Shown piece after piece: positions 54,277 to 63,238 of a stretch of DNA of 64,000 nt. The DNA is from Pseudomonadota bacterium. Lineage in GTDB: Bacteria > Pseudomonadota > Alphaproteobacteria > Rhizobiales > Rhizobiaceae. The notes below the pieces were generated by a model. That model was not told the origin of the DNA and searched no databases. It worked only from the letters and a program-made list of their open reading frames with translations. The number at the start of each line of letters is the position of its first letter. Position 1 is the stretch's first letter. The stretch is from positions 1-64,000 of the forward strand of contig JAEWLS010000005.1 in the NCBI GenBank assembly GCA_023457435.1. The letters run 5' to 3'. The position numbers were made by a program, and so were the translations under genes.

Positions 54277-55949
54277 CCCCGGTTTCCCGCCACGTGGCAG
54301 CCCGCGATGTAGCCGAAGGTCAGCGCGGGTCCGAGCGTGATGCCTGGACCGGGATAGTGGCCACGCCAGATTGACTGCATGTCGTTGCCGATCGCGTAGA
54401 GGCCGGCAATCGGCTCCCCTCGCCGGTCGAGTACCCGGCATTGAAGGTCGGTGCGCAGACCGGCGGCGGTGCCGAGGTCGCTGAGCACGAGCTCGATGGC
54501 GTGGAACGGCGGCTGCGACAGGGGTGCGAGGCAAGGATTGGGCTGGTTCTCCGCGTCGCCCAGATAGCGCGAATATATGTCCTCGCCGCGCGCGAACTCG
54601 GTGTCCTTTCCCGCCGCGGCATCTGCGTTGAAGCGCGCCATCGTGACCGAGAAGCCCTCCGCATCGACGCCCAGCCTGCGGCCGAGTTCCTGCAGGGTGT
54701 CGGAAGTCCGCAGATATCCCGCATCCTGGTAAGGCTTCAGGTTGCGGGTGAACGGGATGATCGCGCCAAGGCCGTACTTCCAGATGAAGGTGTTGTCGCA
54801 GACGATCCAGGCCGGAAGGTTGCCGGGTTTCAACATGGCTTCGCCGAAGCGGTGATAGGACACCGCCTCGCTGGTGAAACGGCGGCCGGCGCGGTTCACG
54901 ACCAGCGAGCCGGGCTTGCCGCGGTCGGTGACCGTGTGCGGATAGACCACCTTGCGGCCGTCCTTGCGGTGGTAGACCGAAGCGGGGCTCCAATAGGCGT
55001 TGTTGGCGTTTTCAATGGCGACAGCGCCGCCGGCTGCGACGCCAAGGTCCAGCCCGTCGCCGGTGCTGCCGGGAGCGAAGGGGCTCTGCGGGCTTGCGGC
55101 CGCGGGCAGCCATTCCCGGCGCTTCTGTGTGCCGTGCGAGAAGCCGCCGGTGGCAAGCATCACGCCGCGCCGTGCGGTGACGACACGCTCGCCCTGCGCG
55201 TCGGCAATGCGCAGGCCCGTGGTCCGGCCGGCACTGACGATCGCCTCCAGCGTCGAACATCCCGTCAGGATGGAGACGCCGCGGTCGATGAGGGATTTCA
55301 GCAGCCGAGCCGCCAGCGCATTGCCCAGCACGAGGCGTGAACCGCGAGGATGCCGCAGACGCTGAAACCCGTATTCGGCAACGAGCCGCGCGACGCGCAG
55401 GAACGACCGCGGCGAGCGGCGGAAATTGCGAAAGTGCGGCAGATCCTCGCGCGCCACCATCATGCCGCCGAGTATCGTGAATTCGGGGATCGGCGGCCGC
55501 AGGCGGGCGAACCATGGACCGAGGGTTCCCGCGTCGAAGGCCACGGGCTCGAGAACGCGCAGCCCGTCGCGCGCGCCTTCGAGGTCCGGATAATAGTCAG
55601 GATAGAACTGCACCGGTTTGAGGCGAACGGCGGTGTTTGCCTCGAGGAATTCGATCGCCTCGCGGCCCTTGCGCACGAACAGCGCCCGCATCTCTCGGCC
55701 ATCCTCGGTCGGCACCGCCCGTTCCAGATAGCCCAGCGCCGCCTCGGGGCTGTCTGGCCTGCCGGTCTCCGCCATCTTGGCGTTGTCGGGAATGTAGACC
55801 ATGCCGCCGGAGAAGCTTGTGTTGCCGCCGACGAGGTCGGTCTTCTCCACGACTAGCACGCTTAGGCCTTTGGCCGCCGCGGTCGCGGCTGCGGTCATCC
55901 CCGCGGCCCCTGCGCCAACGACGATGACGTCGTATTCGCTCCCGCTCAT
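54273..55949 (-). CDS. FAD-binding dehydrogenase (3-ketosteroid dehydrogenase/fumarate reductase type)
   Basis: 558-residue flavoprotein. N-terminal FAD motif YDVIVVGAGAAGMTAAATAA with VEKTDLVGGNTSFSGG, a capping domain in the middle, and the C-terminal FAD block GLYAIGNDMQSIWRGHYPGPGITLGPALTFGYIAG, which matches the FAD-binding_2 proteins such as 3-ketosteroid-delta-1-dehydrogenase and flavocytochrome c. It probably introduces or reduces a C=C bond next to a carbonyl. ATG at 55949 overlaps the upstream epimerase stop. No signal peptide or haem motif. Confidence 0.88.
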   Translation of the reverse strand: MSGSEYDVIVVGAGAAGMTAAATAAAKGLSVLVVEKTDLVGGNTSFSGGMVYIPDNAKMAETGRPDSPEAALGYLERAVPTEDGREMRALFVRKGREAIEFLEANTAVRLKPVQFYPDYYPDLEGARDGLRVLEPVAFDAGTLGPWFARLRPPIPEFTILGGMMVAREDLPHFRNFRRSPRSFLRVARLVAEYGFQRLRHPRGSRLVLGNALAARLLKSLIDRGVSILTGCSTLEAIVSAGRTTGLRIADAQGERVVTARRGVMLATGGFSHGTQKRREWLPAAASPQSPFAPGSTGDGLDLGVAAGGAVAIENANNAYWSPASVYHRKDGRKVVYPHTVTDRGKPGSLVVNRAGRRFTSEAVSYHRFGEAMLKPGNLPAWIVCDNTFIWKYGLGAIIPFTRNLKPYQDAGYLRTSDTLQELGRRLGVDAEGFSVTMARFNADAAAGKDTEFARGEDIYSRYLGDAENQPNPCLAPLSQPPFHAIELVLSDLGTAAGLRTDLQCRVLDRRGEPIAGLYAIGNDMQSIWRGHYPGPGITLGPALTFGYIAGCHVAGNRG

Positions 55950-56929
55950 GCCCGCGTGCCGTTCCATACGGTCGGGTTGGCGCGCATCCACGCGGCGAAC
56001 GCGGCGACGCCTGCGTCAAGGTCGTGGGCCGGCGTGAACCCGAGTTCATCGGCCATGCGCCGGCACGATAGCGGTCCCCGCATCACTGTCGTGTCTGTCC
56101 ACGGTGCGGTGCCGGGTCCGATGTCGATCCTGGCGCCCGGCACAGCCTTGCGCACCGCCTCCGCCACTCCGAAGGTCGTGTAGTTCTGGCCCGATCCCAC
56201 GTGATAGGTGTCGTGGGCCAATTGCCCGGCATCCCAGAGCGCGAGCAGGCCGGCGGCGCTGTCAGGCACATAGGTAAAGCTGGCCGCGAAGTCGCCACCC
56301 GACGGCTCGGCGATGGCTTCGCCCCGCAGGGCACGCCGCAGGAAATCGGGGATTGGCCCGCGCGGCCCATCGAAGACCGGCGGCACCAGTGGCTGGCCGT
56401 AGATCCAAGAGATGCGCGCGGTCGCCGCGGAAAGCCCGTAGGTTCGGGCGTAGACGCCGACCATCATCTCGGCCGCCCGCTTCGTCACCGCATAGAGCGA
56501 CTTGGGCGTCGGCACCGCGTCCTCCGGCACCGGCGTCAGCGCGTCCGGCAGCGTCTGGAACACCGAACCCGTCGAGACGAAGACAAACCGGCGCCAGCCG
56601 AGCCGCCGCGCCGTCTCTAGCATCAGACCGGTCGCGGTCACGTTGCTCTGGAACGCCTTGAGCGGGGCCGGGATCGCCAGCACGTCGTTGGGCACCGCGG
56701 CGGTGTGGATGCAGCCGACGATGTCGTGCTCGGCCGCCAGCATGGTCAGCCCGAACGGGTCCGCCAGATCGCATTGGGCCCAGACGATGCCGGGGCCGAG
56801 CGCCTCCGCATCATGCCTGCGGAAGGTGTTCATGTACTGGCCGACGACCGGAATGCCCCGCGCCACGGCCTGCCGGGCCAGCTCGAAGCCGACATGGCCC
56901 ATGGCCCCGGTGATAAGAAGCTTACCCAT
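55946..56929 (-). CDS. NAD-dependent epimerase/dehydratase, copy A
   Basis: 327-residue extended SDR. Dinucleotide motif LLITGAMGHVG at the N-terminus, catalytic Ser/Thr in VFVSTGSVFQ and Tyr-x3-Lys in LYAVTKRAAE. Start ATG at 56929 overlaps the end of copy B by eight bases; the longer upstream frame is copy B sequence out of frame. Acts on a nucleotide sugar or on a sugar-acid or aromatic-type substrate; in the ThDP/ALDH/TTT context a sugar-acid or diol dehydrogenase role is possible. Confidence 0.86.
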   Translation of the reverse strand: MGKLLITGAMGHVGFELARQAVARGIPVVGQYMNTFRRHDAEALGPGIVWAQCDLADPFGLTMLAAEHDIVGCIHTAAVPNDVLAIPAPLKAFQSNVTATGLMLETARRLGWRRFVFVSTGSVFQTLPDALTPVPEDAVPTPKSLYAVTKRAAEMMVGVYARTYGLSAATARISWIYGQPLVPPVFDGPRGPIPDFLRRALRGEAIAEPSGGDFAASFTYVPDSAAGLLALWDAGQLAHDTYHVGSGQNYTTFGVAEAVRKAVPGARIDIGPGTAPWTDTTVMRGPLSCRRMADELGFTPAHDLDAGVAAFAAWMRANPTVWNGTRA

Positions 56930-57893
56930 TGACCAGCTCCGGCTGCCGCAACGCGCGGCGCTCCGCCTCCAATGTGACGGCGAGGCCTGCCCTGATGTCG
57001 AACTTCGGGCGATACTCGAAAGCGTCTCTGGCGCGACTGCAGTCGAGTGCCCCCTTGCGCGGCATGGCAACCTTGTCCGCATGACGGTAAGGCCCGCTGC
57101 CTACCGTGATCGGCGGCGCCTTGGGATCGAGCTCGGCGAGGATCGCCGCGATCTCCGCGAGCGACGGGCTCGATGCGCTGGAGACGTGATAGGCGTCGTG
57201 CAGGTGGCGAGGGCAGTCGAGGGCACCCAGCACGCCGGCCACAGCGTCATCAAGATAGGTATGGTCGATCCGGTCGGCCGCTCCTCCGGGAACGAACAGC
57301 GGTTCGCGGCGCGCGACAGCACGAACCATGTTGACCGGCACCCGGTCGCGCGGGAAGTCGGGGCCGTAGACCCAGGAAGTTCGCACGTTGATGCAGTCGA
57401 GACCGTGCGTTTCGCGATAGCTGCGCCCGAGATGCTCGACGGCCGCCTTGCTAATGCCGTAGGCATGCAGTGGTCGCTGTGGATGGTTCTCGTCCACCCG
57501 GTCCGCCTCGAACGCGCCGTAGATCTCCTCCGAGCTGATGTGGATCATCCGGCGGGTACCGGAGCGAGCCATGGCCTCGAACAGATTGATCGAGCCCTCG
57601 ACGTTGACGCGGAAGAGCTCCCGCGGCGATTTGAGCGAGGCGAGCACCCCAACCACCGCGGCGCAATGAACGACGGCACGTGGGCGGTGTGCGATCAACA
57701 GCGCGTCGACCAGTGCGGCATCGCAGATGTCGCCCTTGATGACCTCTATGCCCGTCTCGGCCGCGGCGTGGGCCTGCAGCCAGGTGCAGTCGCCCGCCTC
57801 GAGCGCGACCACGCCATCGCCACGCCGTAGCAGCGCCGCGACGATGGCGCGGCCGAGAAAGCCGCCGGCCCCTGTGACAAGTATCGAGTTCAT
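56922..57893 (-). CDS. NAD-dependent epimerase/dehydratase, copy B
   Basis: 323-residue extended SDR. ILVTGAGGFLGRAIVAALLRRG (GxxGxxG), HCAAVVG, IHISSEEIYG and YGISKAAVEH (Tyr-x3-Lys) are all present, so the active site is intact. It lies 13 bases after the aldehyde dehydrogenase gene and overlaps copy A. A tandem duplication of epimerase genes is likely, including the remnant at 54115. Confidence 0.9.
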   Translation of the reverse strand: MNSILVTGAGGFLGRAIVAALLRRGDGVVALEAGDCTWLQAHAAAETGIEVIKGDICDAALVDALLIAHRPRAVVHCAAVVGVLASLKSPRELFRVNVEGSINLFEAMARSGTRRMIHISSEEIYGAFEADRVDENHPQRPLHAYGISKAAVEHLGRSYRETHGLDCINVRTSWVYGPDFPRDRVPVNMVRAVARREPLFVPGGAADRIDHTYLDDAVAGVLGALDCPRHLHDAYHVSSASSPSLAEIAAILAELDPKAPPITVGSGPYRHADKVAMPRKGALDCSRARDAFEYRPKFDIRAGLAVTLEAERRALRQPELVNG

Positions 57894-57906
57894 GGCGTGA
57901 ACGACC

Positions 57907-59331
57907 TCAGAGATTGAAAAGGATGAGCCGCTCTTCGGTCATGTCGCGGATCGCGTAGCGAGGTCCCTCGCGACCGATGCCGCTATCCTTGACGCCGCCA
58001 TAGGCGAGCTGATCGGTACGCCAGGTCGACGTTCCGTTGATGATGACGCCGCCAGTGCGCAGGCGACGCGCCAGCATCATCGCGCGCTGCGTGCTGTCGG
58101 TGAAGACGCCGCACTGCAGCCCGAAAGGGCTCTCCGAAATGTCGCGGATCGGCTCGTCGAGGTCGTCATAGGCGATGATGCTGGCTACCGGGCCGAAGAC
58201 CTCGTCGCACGCGACCTTCATGTCGGATGTAACTTCGGCGAGCAAGGTCGGCTCGTATGCGGTGCCGTGCCGCTTCCCGCCGCACAATATCTTCGCGCCG
58301 CCTGCCACGGCCTCGTTGACCCAGCTTTCGACGCGCTTCGCAGCAGCCTCGTCGATCAGCGTGCCGACGTCCGTGCCGGCTGCGAGCGGGTCGCCCAGCT
58401 TAAGCGCCCTCATCTGCGCGGCGACCTTGTCGCCAAGGGTGCGGGCTAGTGCGCGCGGCGCGTATATGTTCTGCACCGAGATACAGCTCTGGCCGGCGAG
58501 CCGCACGGCGTTGCGGGCAAGCTGCGGCGCGATGACGTCGAGGTTCGCATCCTCGCAGACGATCGTCTGGCCCGTCCCGCCGAGCTCGAGCGTCACGGGG
58601 CGAAGGCCCGCGCGCGCCCTGATCTCGGCACCCACGCGCGACGAACCGGTGAACGTGAGCATGTCGACGCCGGGATGCGCCACCAGCGCCTGCCCGGCGG
58701 CCGGACCGCCATGCACGATCTGGATGAAGTGGCGCGGCACGCCTGCATCGTAGAGCAGTTCGACAAGCCGGTGCACGACCAGCGGCGACTGGTGCGGCGG
58801 CTTGACGACGACCGCATTGCCGGCCGCGAAGGCCGGGCCGAGCTTGTGGCAGGCAAGGTTGACAGGCGCGTTGAACGGCGTGATCGCGCCGACGACGCCC
58901 ACGGGAAAGCGCATGAGGAAAGCCATCTTGCCGTGGCCCATAGCGCTGCCGTCGAGGGGCACGTGGCTTCCCTCGATGCGGATCGCCTCCTCGCCGGAAA
59001 GCGCGATCGTATCGGTCGAGCGCTTGACCTCACCGCGTGCGTCAGCCAGCGCCTTGCCGGTCTCGCGCGCCATGATTTCGCCGATCTCGTCGGCGCGCTC
59101 AACGATCAGATCGGCCGCCCGGCGCAGGATCGCGGCACGCTCGTAGGGAGGCATCGCGGCTACTTCCGCTGCGGCGGAGCGCGCGGCCTTGACGGCTTCG
59201 GCGACCACACCGACATCGGCGGAGGGCACAGTCGCCATCAGGTCGCCGCGATAGGGGTCGCGGCTCTCGAAATGACCCGTGCCGGCTACCTCCTTGCCGC
59301 CGATGATATGGCTCAGCGTTACCGCGCTCAT
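57907..59331 (-). CDS. NAD(P)-dependent aldehyde dehydrogenase, copy 2
   Basis: 474-residue aldehyde dehydrogenase of the lactaldehyde/glyceraldehyde-3-phosphate (non-phosphorylating) type. Catalytic Glu249 (TLELGGTGQ) and Cys283 (AGQSCISVQN, the GQxCIS form of this branch) and NAD motif FTGSSRVGAE. It ends with LILFNL. Its start overlaps the ThDP gene stop by ATGA. Different branch from copy 1 (GQVCTSP). Confidence 0.92.
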   Translation of the reverse strand: MSAVTLSHIIGGKEVAGTGHFESRDPYRGDLMATVPSADVGVVAEAVKAARSAAAEVAAMPPYERAAILRRAADLIVERADEIGEIMARETGKALADARGEVKRSTDTIALSGEEAIRIEGSHVPLDGSAMGHGKMAFLMRFPVGVVGAITPFNAPVNLACHKLGPAFAAGNAVVVKPPHQSPLVVHRLVELLYDAGVPRHFIQIVHGGPAAGQALVAHPGVDMLTFTGSSRVGAEIRARAGLRPVTLELGGTGQTIVCEDANLDVIAPQLARNAVRLAGQSCISVQNIYAPRALARTLGDKVAAQMRALKLGDPLAAGTDVGTLIDEAAAKRVESWVNEAVAGGAKILCGGKRHGTAYEPTLLAEVTSDMKVACDEVFGPVASIIAYDDLDEPIRDISESPFGLQCGVFTDSTQRAMMLARRLRTGGVIINGTSTWRTDQLAYGGVKDSGIGREGPRYAIRDMTEERLILFNL

Positions 59332-61112
59332 CGCGCCGGACTCCAGGCGCTGCCAAATGCCGGCTCAGGCGCCGGCATCGGAGGCAGCTGCCACGATCCA
59401 GTCGACGGCGGCTTCACGCCGGGATCGACCTCGAGGTCGATCAGGTAGGGTCGTCCGGAGGCCAGAGCCAGCTTCAGCGCATCGCGAAAGTCGCTGGAGC
59501 GGCTGACCTTGACGCCGTCTACACCATGCGCGCGCGCCAGCGCGGCGAAGTCGGGGTTGTAGGGCTGTCCGTTGCGGCCGTGTGTGAAGGAAGTACCGAT
59601 TTCCCGGCCGCCGAACACGCCGTGCTGAAGGTCGCGGATCGCGCCCCATGCATAGTTGTTCCACACCACCCAGATAGCCGGTATGTCGTATTCGACCGCC
59701 GTGCACAGCACATGCGGCGTCATGGTGAAGCCTCCATCGCCGACGACGGCGATGCAGGGCCGGTCGGGCGCCGCGAGCTTGGCGCCCAGAACGCCTGAGA
59801 CGCCGAAACCCATCGCCGAATAACCCCACGTGTTGAGCATCGACTGCGGCCGCCGGCACTCCCAGAACTGCATGAACCAGTTGTGGTGCGAGCCGGAGTC
59901 CGGCACCAGGATCGAATCTTCCGGCGCCACCTGCCGGATGTCGGCCACGACACGCTCCGGCCGCATCGGATTCGTGTCGATCTCGAAATTGGGCGCGATG
60001 AATGCCTGCCACTCGCGTCGCCAAGCACCGATGCGCGCCAGCCATTCGCGGGTCCCGCCATGCCGACGGATGCCACGCCGCTCGAGCTCCGCCAGGAGCT
60101 GGCGAATGAAGGTGCGCGCATCCGCCTGGATGCCGATCATCGGCTCGTAGTTGCGGCCGAGCTCCGTCGGATCGATGTCGACATGGATCAGTCGCGTGGG
60201 CGGAATGTTCCAGGAATAACCCTGCTTCCACGACGACGCCGAGCGGTCATCGAAGCGCGCGCCGATGGCGAGCAGCACATCCGCGTGCCGTCCTGCCTGG
60301 TTGGCGGTAAAGGTGCCGTTACGGCCTATGAAGCCCAGCGACAGCGGGTCGGTCATGTCGAGCGTGCCCATGCCGTTGGGCGATGCGACTTGCGGTATCT
60401 GCAGTCGATGCTGCAGTTCGGTCAGCTCTGCGCCGGCCTCGGACAGGGTGACACCGTGGCCGACGAAGATCAGCGGGGTGCGCGCCGCGATCAGCAGGTC
60501 GATGACGGCCGCAACCGCTTCCGCCGATGCGCCGGGGCGGTTGGCGACACCTGCACCCTCCATCGGCTCCAGTTCCACCTCCGCCTCTTCCTGGAAGAGA
60601 TTGTAGGGAACGTCGAGGTTGACCGGCCCTGGCCGGCCCGAAGTAAGCAGGTTGGTCGCCTGGCGAAGTGCCAGCGGCAGCATGTCCACCCGCGTAGGCT
60701 GGAACGAGCGCTTCACGAAGGGCCGCAGCGCGTCCGGAAAGCTCGCCTGGCCGTGCATGTACGTTTCCTGGAACGGTGCGCGGTTGAACTGTGACGTCGG
60801 CACGTTGGCGGTGATGGCGAGGAACGCCGAGCTGTCTGCCTGGGCGCAGGCCACCGACATGGGGATGTTCGCCGAGCCCGGCCCGCACGATGTCAGCGTC
60901 GCCACCGGCTGATGCGCCACGCGGAAATACGCGTCGGCCATGTGTCCGGCCGTCTGCTCGTGGCGGGGCGAGATCAGCTTTATGCTGTCGCGGCGGTCGT
61001 AGAGCGCGTCGAGCATGCCGACATTGCCGTGGCCGCAGATACCGAACACGTAGGGCATGCCTGCCCGGATCAGGTGATCGGCGATGAGGTCGCCGCCCTT
61101 TGTCTTGGTCAT
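59328..61112 (-). CDS. ThDP-dependent enzyme, acetolactate synthase-like, copy 3
   Basis: 594-residue ThDP enzyme with activating Glu52 (SPRHEQTAGHMADAY), central FAD/nucleotide-like domain, and PP motif VVGDGGFTMTPHVLCTAVEYDIPAIWVVWNNYAWG with the metal-ligand Asn pair. Likely a 2-keto acid decarboxylase or carboligase. It is 36 bases after tctA4 and coupled to the aldehyde dehydrogenase gene, a decarboxylase-plus-dehydrogenase pair that would convert a 2-keto acid to an aldehyde and then to an acid. Confidence 0.88.
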   Translation of the reverse strand: MTKTKGGDLIADHLIRAGMPYVFGICGHGNVGMLDALYDRRDSIKLISPRHEQTAGHMADAYFRVAHQPVATLTSCGPGSANIPMSVACAQADSSAFLAITANVPTSQFNRAPFQETYMHGQASFPDALRPFVKRSFQPTRVDMLPLALRQATNLLTSGRPGPVNLDVPYNLFQEEAEVELEPMEGAGVANRPGASAEAVAAVIDLLIAARTPLIFVGHGVTLSEAGAELTELQHRLQIPQVASPNGMGTLDMTDPLSLGFIGRNGTFTANQAGRHADVLLAIGARFDDRSASSWKQGYSWNIPPTRLIHVDIDPTELGRNYEPMIGIQADARTFIRQLLAELERRGIRRHGGTREWLARIGAWRREWQAFIAPNFEIDTNPMRPERVVADIRQVAPEDSILVPDSGSHHNWFMQFWECRRPQSMLNTWGYSAMGFGVSGVLGAKLAAPDRPCIAVVGDGGFTMTPHVLCTAVEYDIPAIWVVWNNYAWGAIRDLQHGVFGGREIGTSFTHGRNGQPYNPDFAALARAHGVDGVKVSRSSDFRDALKLALASGRPYLIDLEVDPGVKPPSTGSWQLPPMPAPEPAFGSAWSPAR

Positions 61113-61148
61113 TCGACCCTGGCCTCCGGGAATTCTGGCTGCGGTTTG

Positions 61149-62663
61149 TCAAGCATGGCTGGCCTCGGCCGGCAGGCGCCGGCGGCGTTGATGGCTGCGG
61201 ATCATCGCGACAAGCGGGCTGACCCAGACAAGGATCGTCAGGATGCCGAGGCCGGCAGCGAGCGGACGGCTGAAGAAGGCGGCGAGACTGCCGTTCTGCG
61301 CGATCATCGCCTGCATGAAGCTCTGCTCGATGATCGGCCCGATCACCATGCCGAGGATCAGCGGCGCGACCGGATAGTCGTTCTCCTGCATGAAGAAGGA
61401 GACGACGCCGGCCAGCAGCGCGACCGTGACACCCATCATCGAGTTGTTGATGGCGAAGGCACCGACAATCGTGAAGGTCAGCACGATCGGCATCAGCACC
61501 GTGTTCGGCACGCGCAGGATCTGGCTTGCGAGCTTGATCGACACGTAGCCGACCGGAATCAGGAATAGGTTGGCGATGAAGAACGAGACGAAGATCGAGT
61601 AAACCAGCGGTGCGTTCTCGACGAAGACCAGCGGCCCCGGCTGCAGGCCCTTCAGAAGCAGCACGCCGATGACGATCGCCGTGACGGAATCGCCGGGGAT
61701 GCCGAAGACAAGCGAAGGCACCCAGGTCGTCGATGTCGAGGCGTTGTTCGACGCGCTGGCCGAGACGATGCCTTCCGGGTGACCCGTGCCGTAGAGTTCC
61801 GGCGTCTTCGAAAGCTTCTTGGAGAAGCCGTAGGACACCCAGGCCGCGATATCCGATCCGGCGCCGGGGATTGCGCCGATGACGATGCCGATGGCCGAAC
61901 CGATCGACATCTGCCCTTTGTAGCGCCACATGGCGCGAAAGGTCTCGCCGAAGTCGATGCGCTGGACGCGCGACACCCGCGTGTCGCCGCGCGGGGGATG
62001 CGTCAGGCAGCGCATCACCTCGGCGACGGCGAACACGCCGATCATGACGGAGATGAAGTTGATGCCTTCCATCATCGACACGCTGCCGAAGGTGAAGCGC
62101 GGCGACCCGGTGATCATGTCGAGCCCGACGGTCGACAGCATCAGCCCGACGCAGAGCGAGATCAGCCCCTTGGCCGGGTTGTCGCCCGCAACCAGCGCGG
62201 CCGTGCTCAGCCCTATCGCCGCCAGCCAGAAGTATTCCTGGTAGCGGAAGGCGAGCGCGAACTTCGCCAGCGTCGGCGCCAGCAGCGCGAGCGCGATGGT
62301 GCCGACGATGCCGCCGATGACCGAACACAGCAGCGAGATCATCAGCCCCGTGCCGCCCTGCCCCTTGAGCGTCATCTCGTGCGATTCTTCGGTGTAGGCG
62401 GCCGAGGCCGGAACGCCGGGAATGCGCAGCAACGCGCCCGGCAGGTCACCGGAGAAGATCGCCATGGCGACCGCCGTCGAGATGGCGGCAAGCGCCGCGA
62501 CCGGTTCCATGAAGTACGTGATCGGCACCAGCATGGCGACGGCTAGCGTAGCGGATATGCCGGGCATGGCGCCGACGAGGATGCCGTAGACGCTCGCCAG
62601 CAGGATGACGAGCATCACGTCGAAGCGGAAGACGAGGTCGAACGCAGCGAGCAGGTTGTCCAT
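61149..62663 (-). CDS. TTT large permease subunit TctA, copy 4
   Basis: 504-residue TctA, somewhat divergent from copies 1 and 3: GILVGAMPGISATLAVAMLVP replaces the more usual GVLPGLG motif, and the second-half motif reads GIVIGAIPGAGSDIAAWVSYG. About 12 helices. It starts one base after the tctB4 stop region. Works with TctB4 and TctC4. Confidence 0.93.
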   Translation of the reverse strand: MDNLLAAFDLVFRFDVMLVILLASVYGILVGAMPGISATLAVAMLVPITYFMEPVAALAAISTAVAMAIFSGDLPGALLRIPGVPASAAYTEESHEMTLKGQGGTGLMISLLCSVIGGIVGTIALALLAPTLAKFALAFRYQEYFWLAAIGLSTAALVAGDNPAKGLISLCVGLMLSTVGLDMITGSPRFTFGSVSMMEGINFISVMIGVFAVAEVMRCLTHPPRGDTRVSRVQRIDFGETFRAMWRYKGQMSIGSAIGIVIGAIPGAGSDIAAWVSYGFSKKLSKTPELYGTGHPEGIVSASASNNASTSTTWVPSLVFGIPGDSVTAIVIGVLLLKGLQPGPLVFVENAPLVYSIFVSFFIANLFLIPVGYVSIKLASQILRVPNTVLMPIVLTFTIVGAFAINNSMMGVTVALLAGVVSFFMQENDYPVAPLILGMVIGPIIEQSFMQAMIAQNGSLAAFFSRPLAAGLGILTILVWVSPLVAMIRSHQRRRRLPAEASHA

Positions 62664-62664
62664 C

Positions 62665-63147
62665 TCAGCGCACCATCAGCATTTCGATGGCGCCGATAGG
62701 CAGCGGCACGCGCAGCAGGCGGGCGAAGATCATGTAAATGACCACGGTGACCACGGCGGCGATGACGGCGCTCGACGCAAGCTTCGCGGTGCCGCGCGTG
62801 ACGGCCAGCAGCCCGCCTAGCATCAGGAACCCCGAAAGCAGGAAGCCCAGGCGCTCCGAAGCGAGGATGTAGAACACGACGCTGGCAACCACGGCTGCGA
62901 GGATCATGTGGCTGCGTGGCTGGCGCGCCCACTCGGCAATGGCGAAAAGCGGGAGACCGCCCGATCGGCGCAGCGAGCCGACGATCAGCATGACGCCGCC
63001 CAGCCCCATCAGCACCGCGATCAGCCGCGGAAACAGATCCGGGCCGTATTTGACGCCCGGCAGCGCCGTGAACGTGCCGGCATAGACGAATGCGAAGATG
63101 GCGATAGCGAGAAAAATCCCGCCGGTGATGACGTCATTGGCTTTCAT
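62665..63147 (-). CDS. TTT small permease subunit TctB, copy 4
   Basis: 160-residue TctB with about four helices and the signature ALPGVKYGPDLFPRLIAVLMG, here with Pro-Asp-Leu-Phe-Pro in the place of the usual Gly-Tyr-Phe-Pro. Between tctC4 and tctA4; a perfect hairpin lies upstream of its start. Confidence 0.88.
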   Translation of the reverse strand: MKANDVITGGIFLAIAIFAFVYAGTFTALPGVKYGPDLFPRLIAVLMGLGGVMLIVGSLRRSGGLPLFAIAEWARQPRSHMILAAVVASVVFYILASERLGFLLSGFLMLGGLLAVTRGTAKLASSAVIAAVVTVVIYMIFARLLRVPLPIGAIEMLMVR

Positions 63148-63195
63148 CGGGCCGTTCCTCCCGCCGCGATCGTCTGCGGCAACGTCCGCAAGGTC

Positions 63196-63223
63196 TTGGC
63201 CGGGCGTCCAAGTGCCCGGCCAA
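63196..63223 (-). promoter_or_regulatory. Intercistronic hairpin between tctC4 and tctB4
   Basis: A perfect 10-bp stem TTGGCCGGGC/GCCCGGCCAA with an 8-base loop in the 91-bp gap after the tctC4 stop. There is no T-tract on the minus strand, so it is more likely to protect the upstream receptor mRNA from 3' decay or to reduce downstream transcription, a common device after genes for abundant binding proteins. Confidence 0.6.
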
Positions 63224-63238
63224 ATGCAGTCGGCCCGG

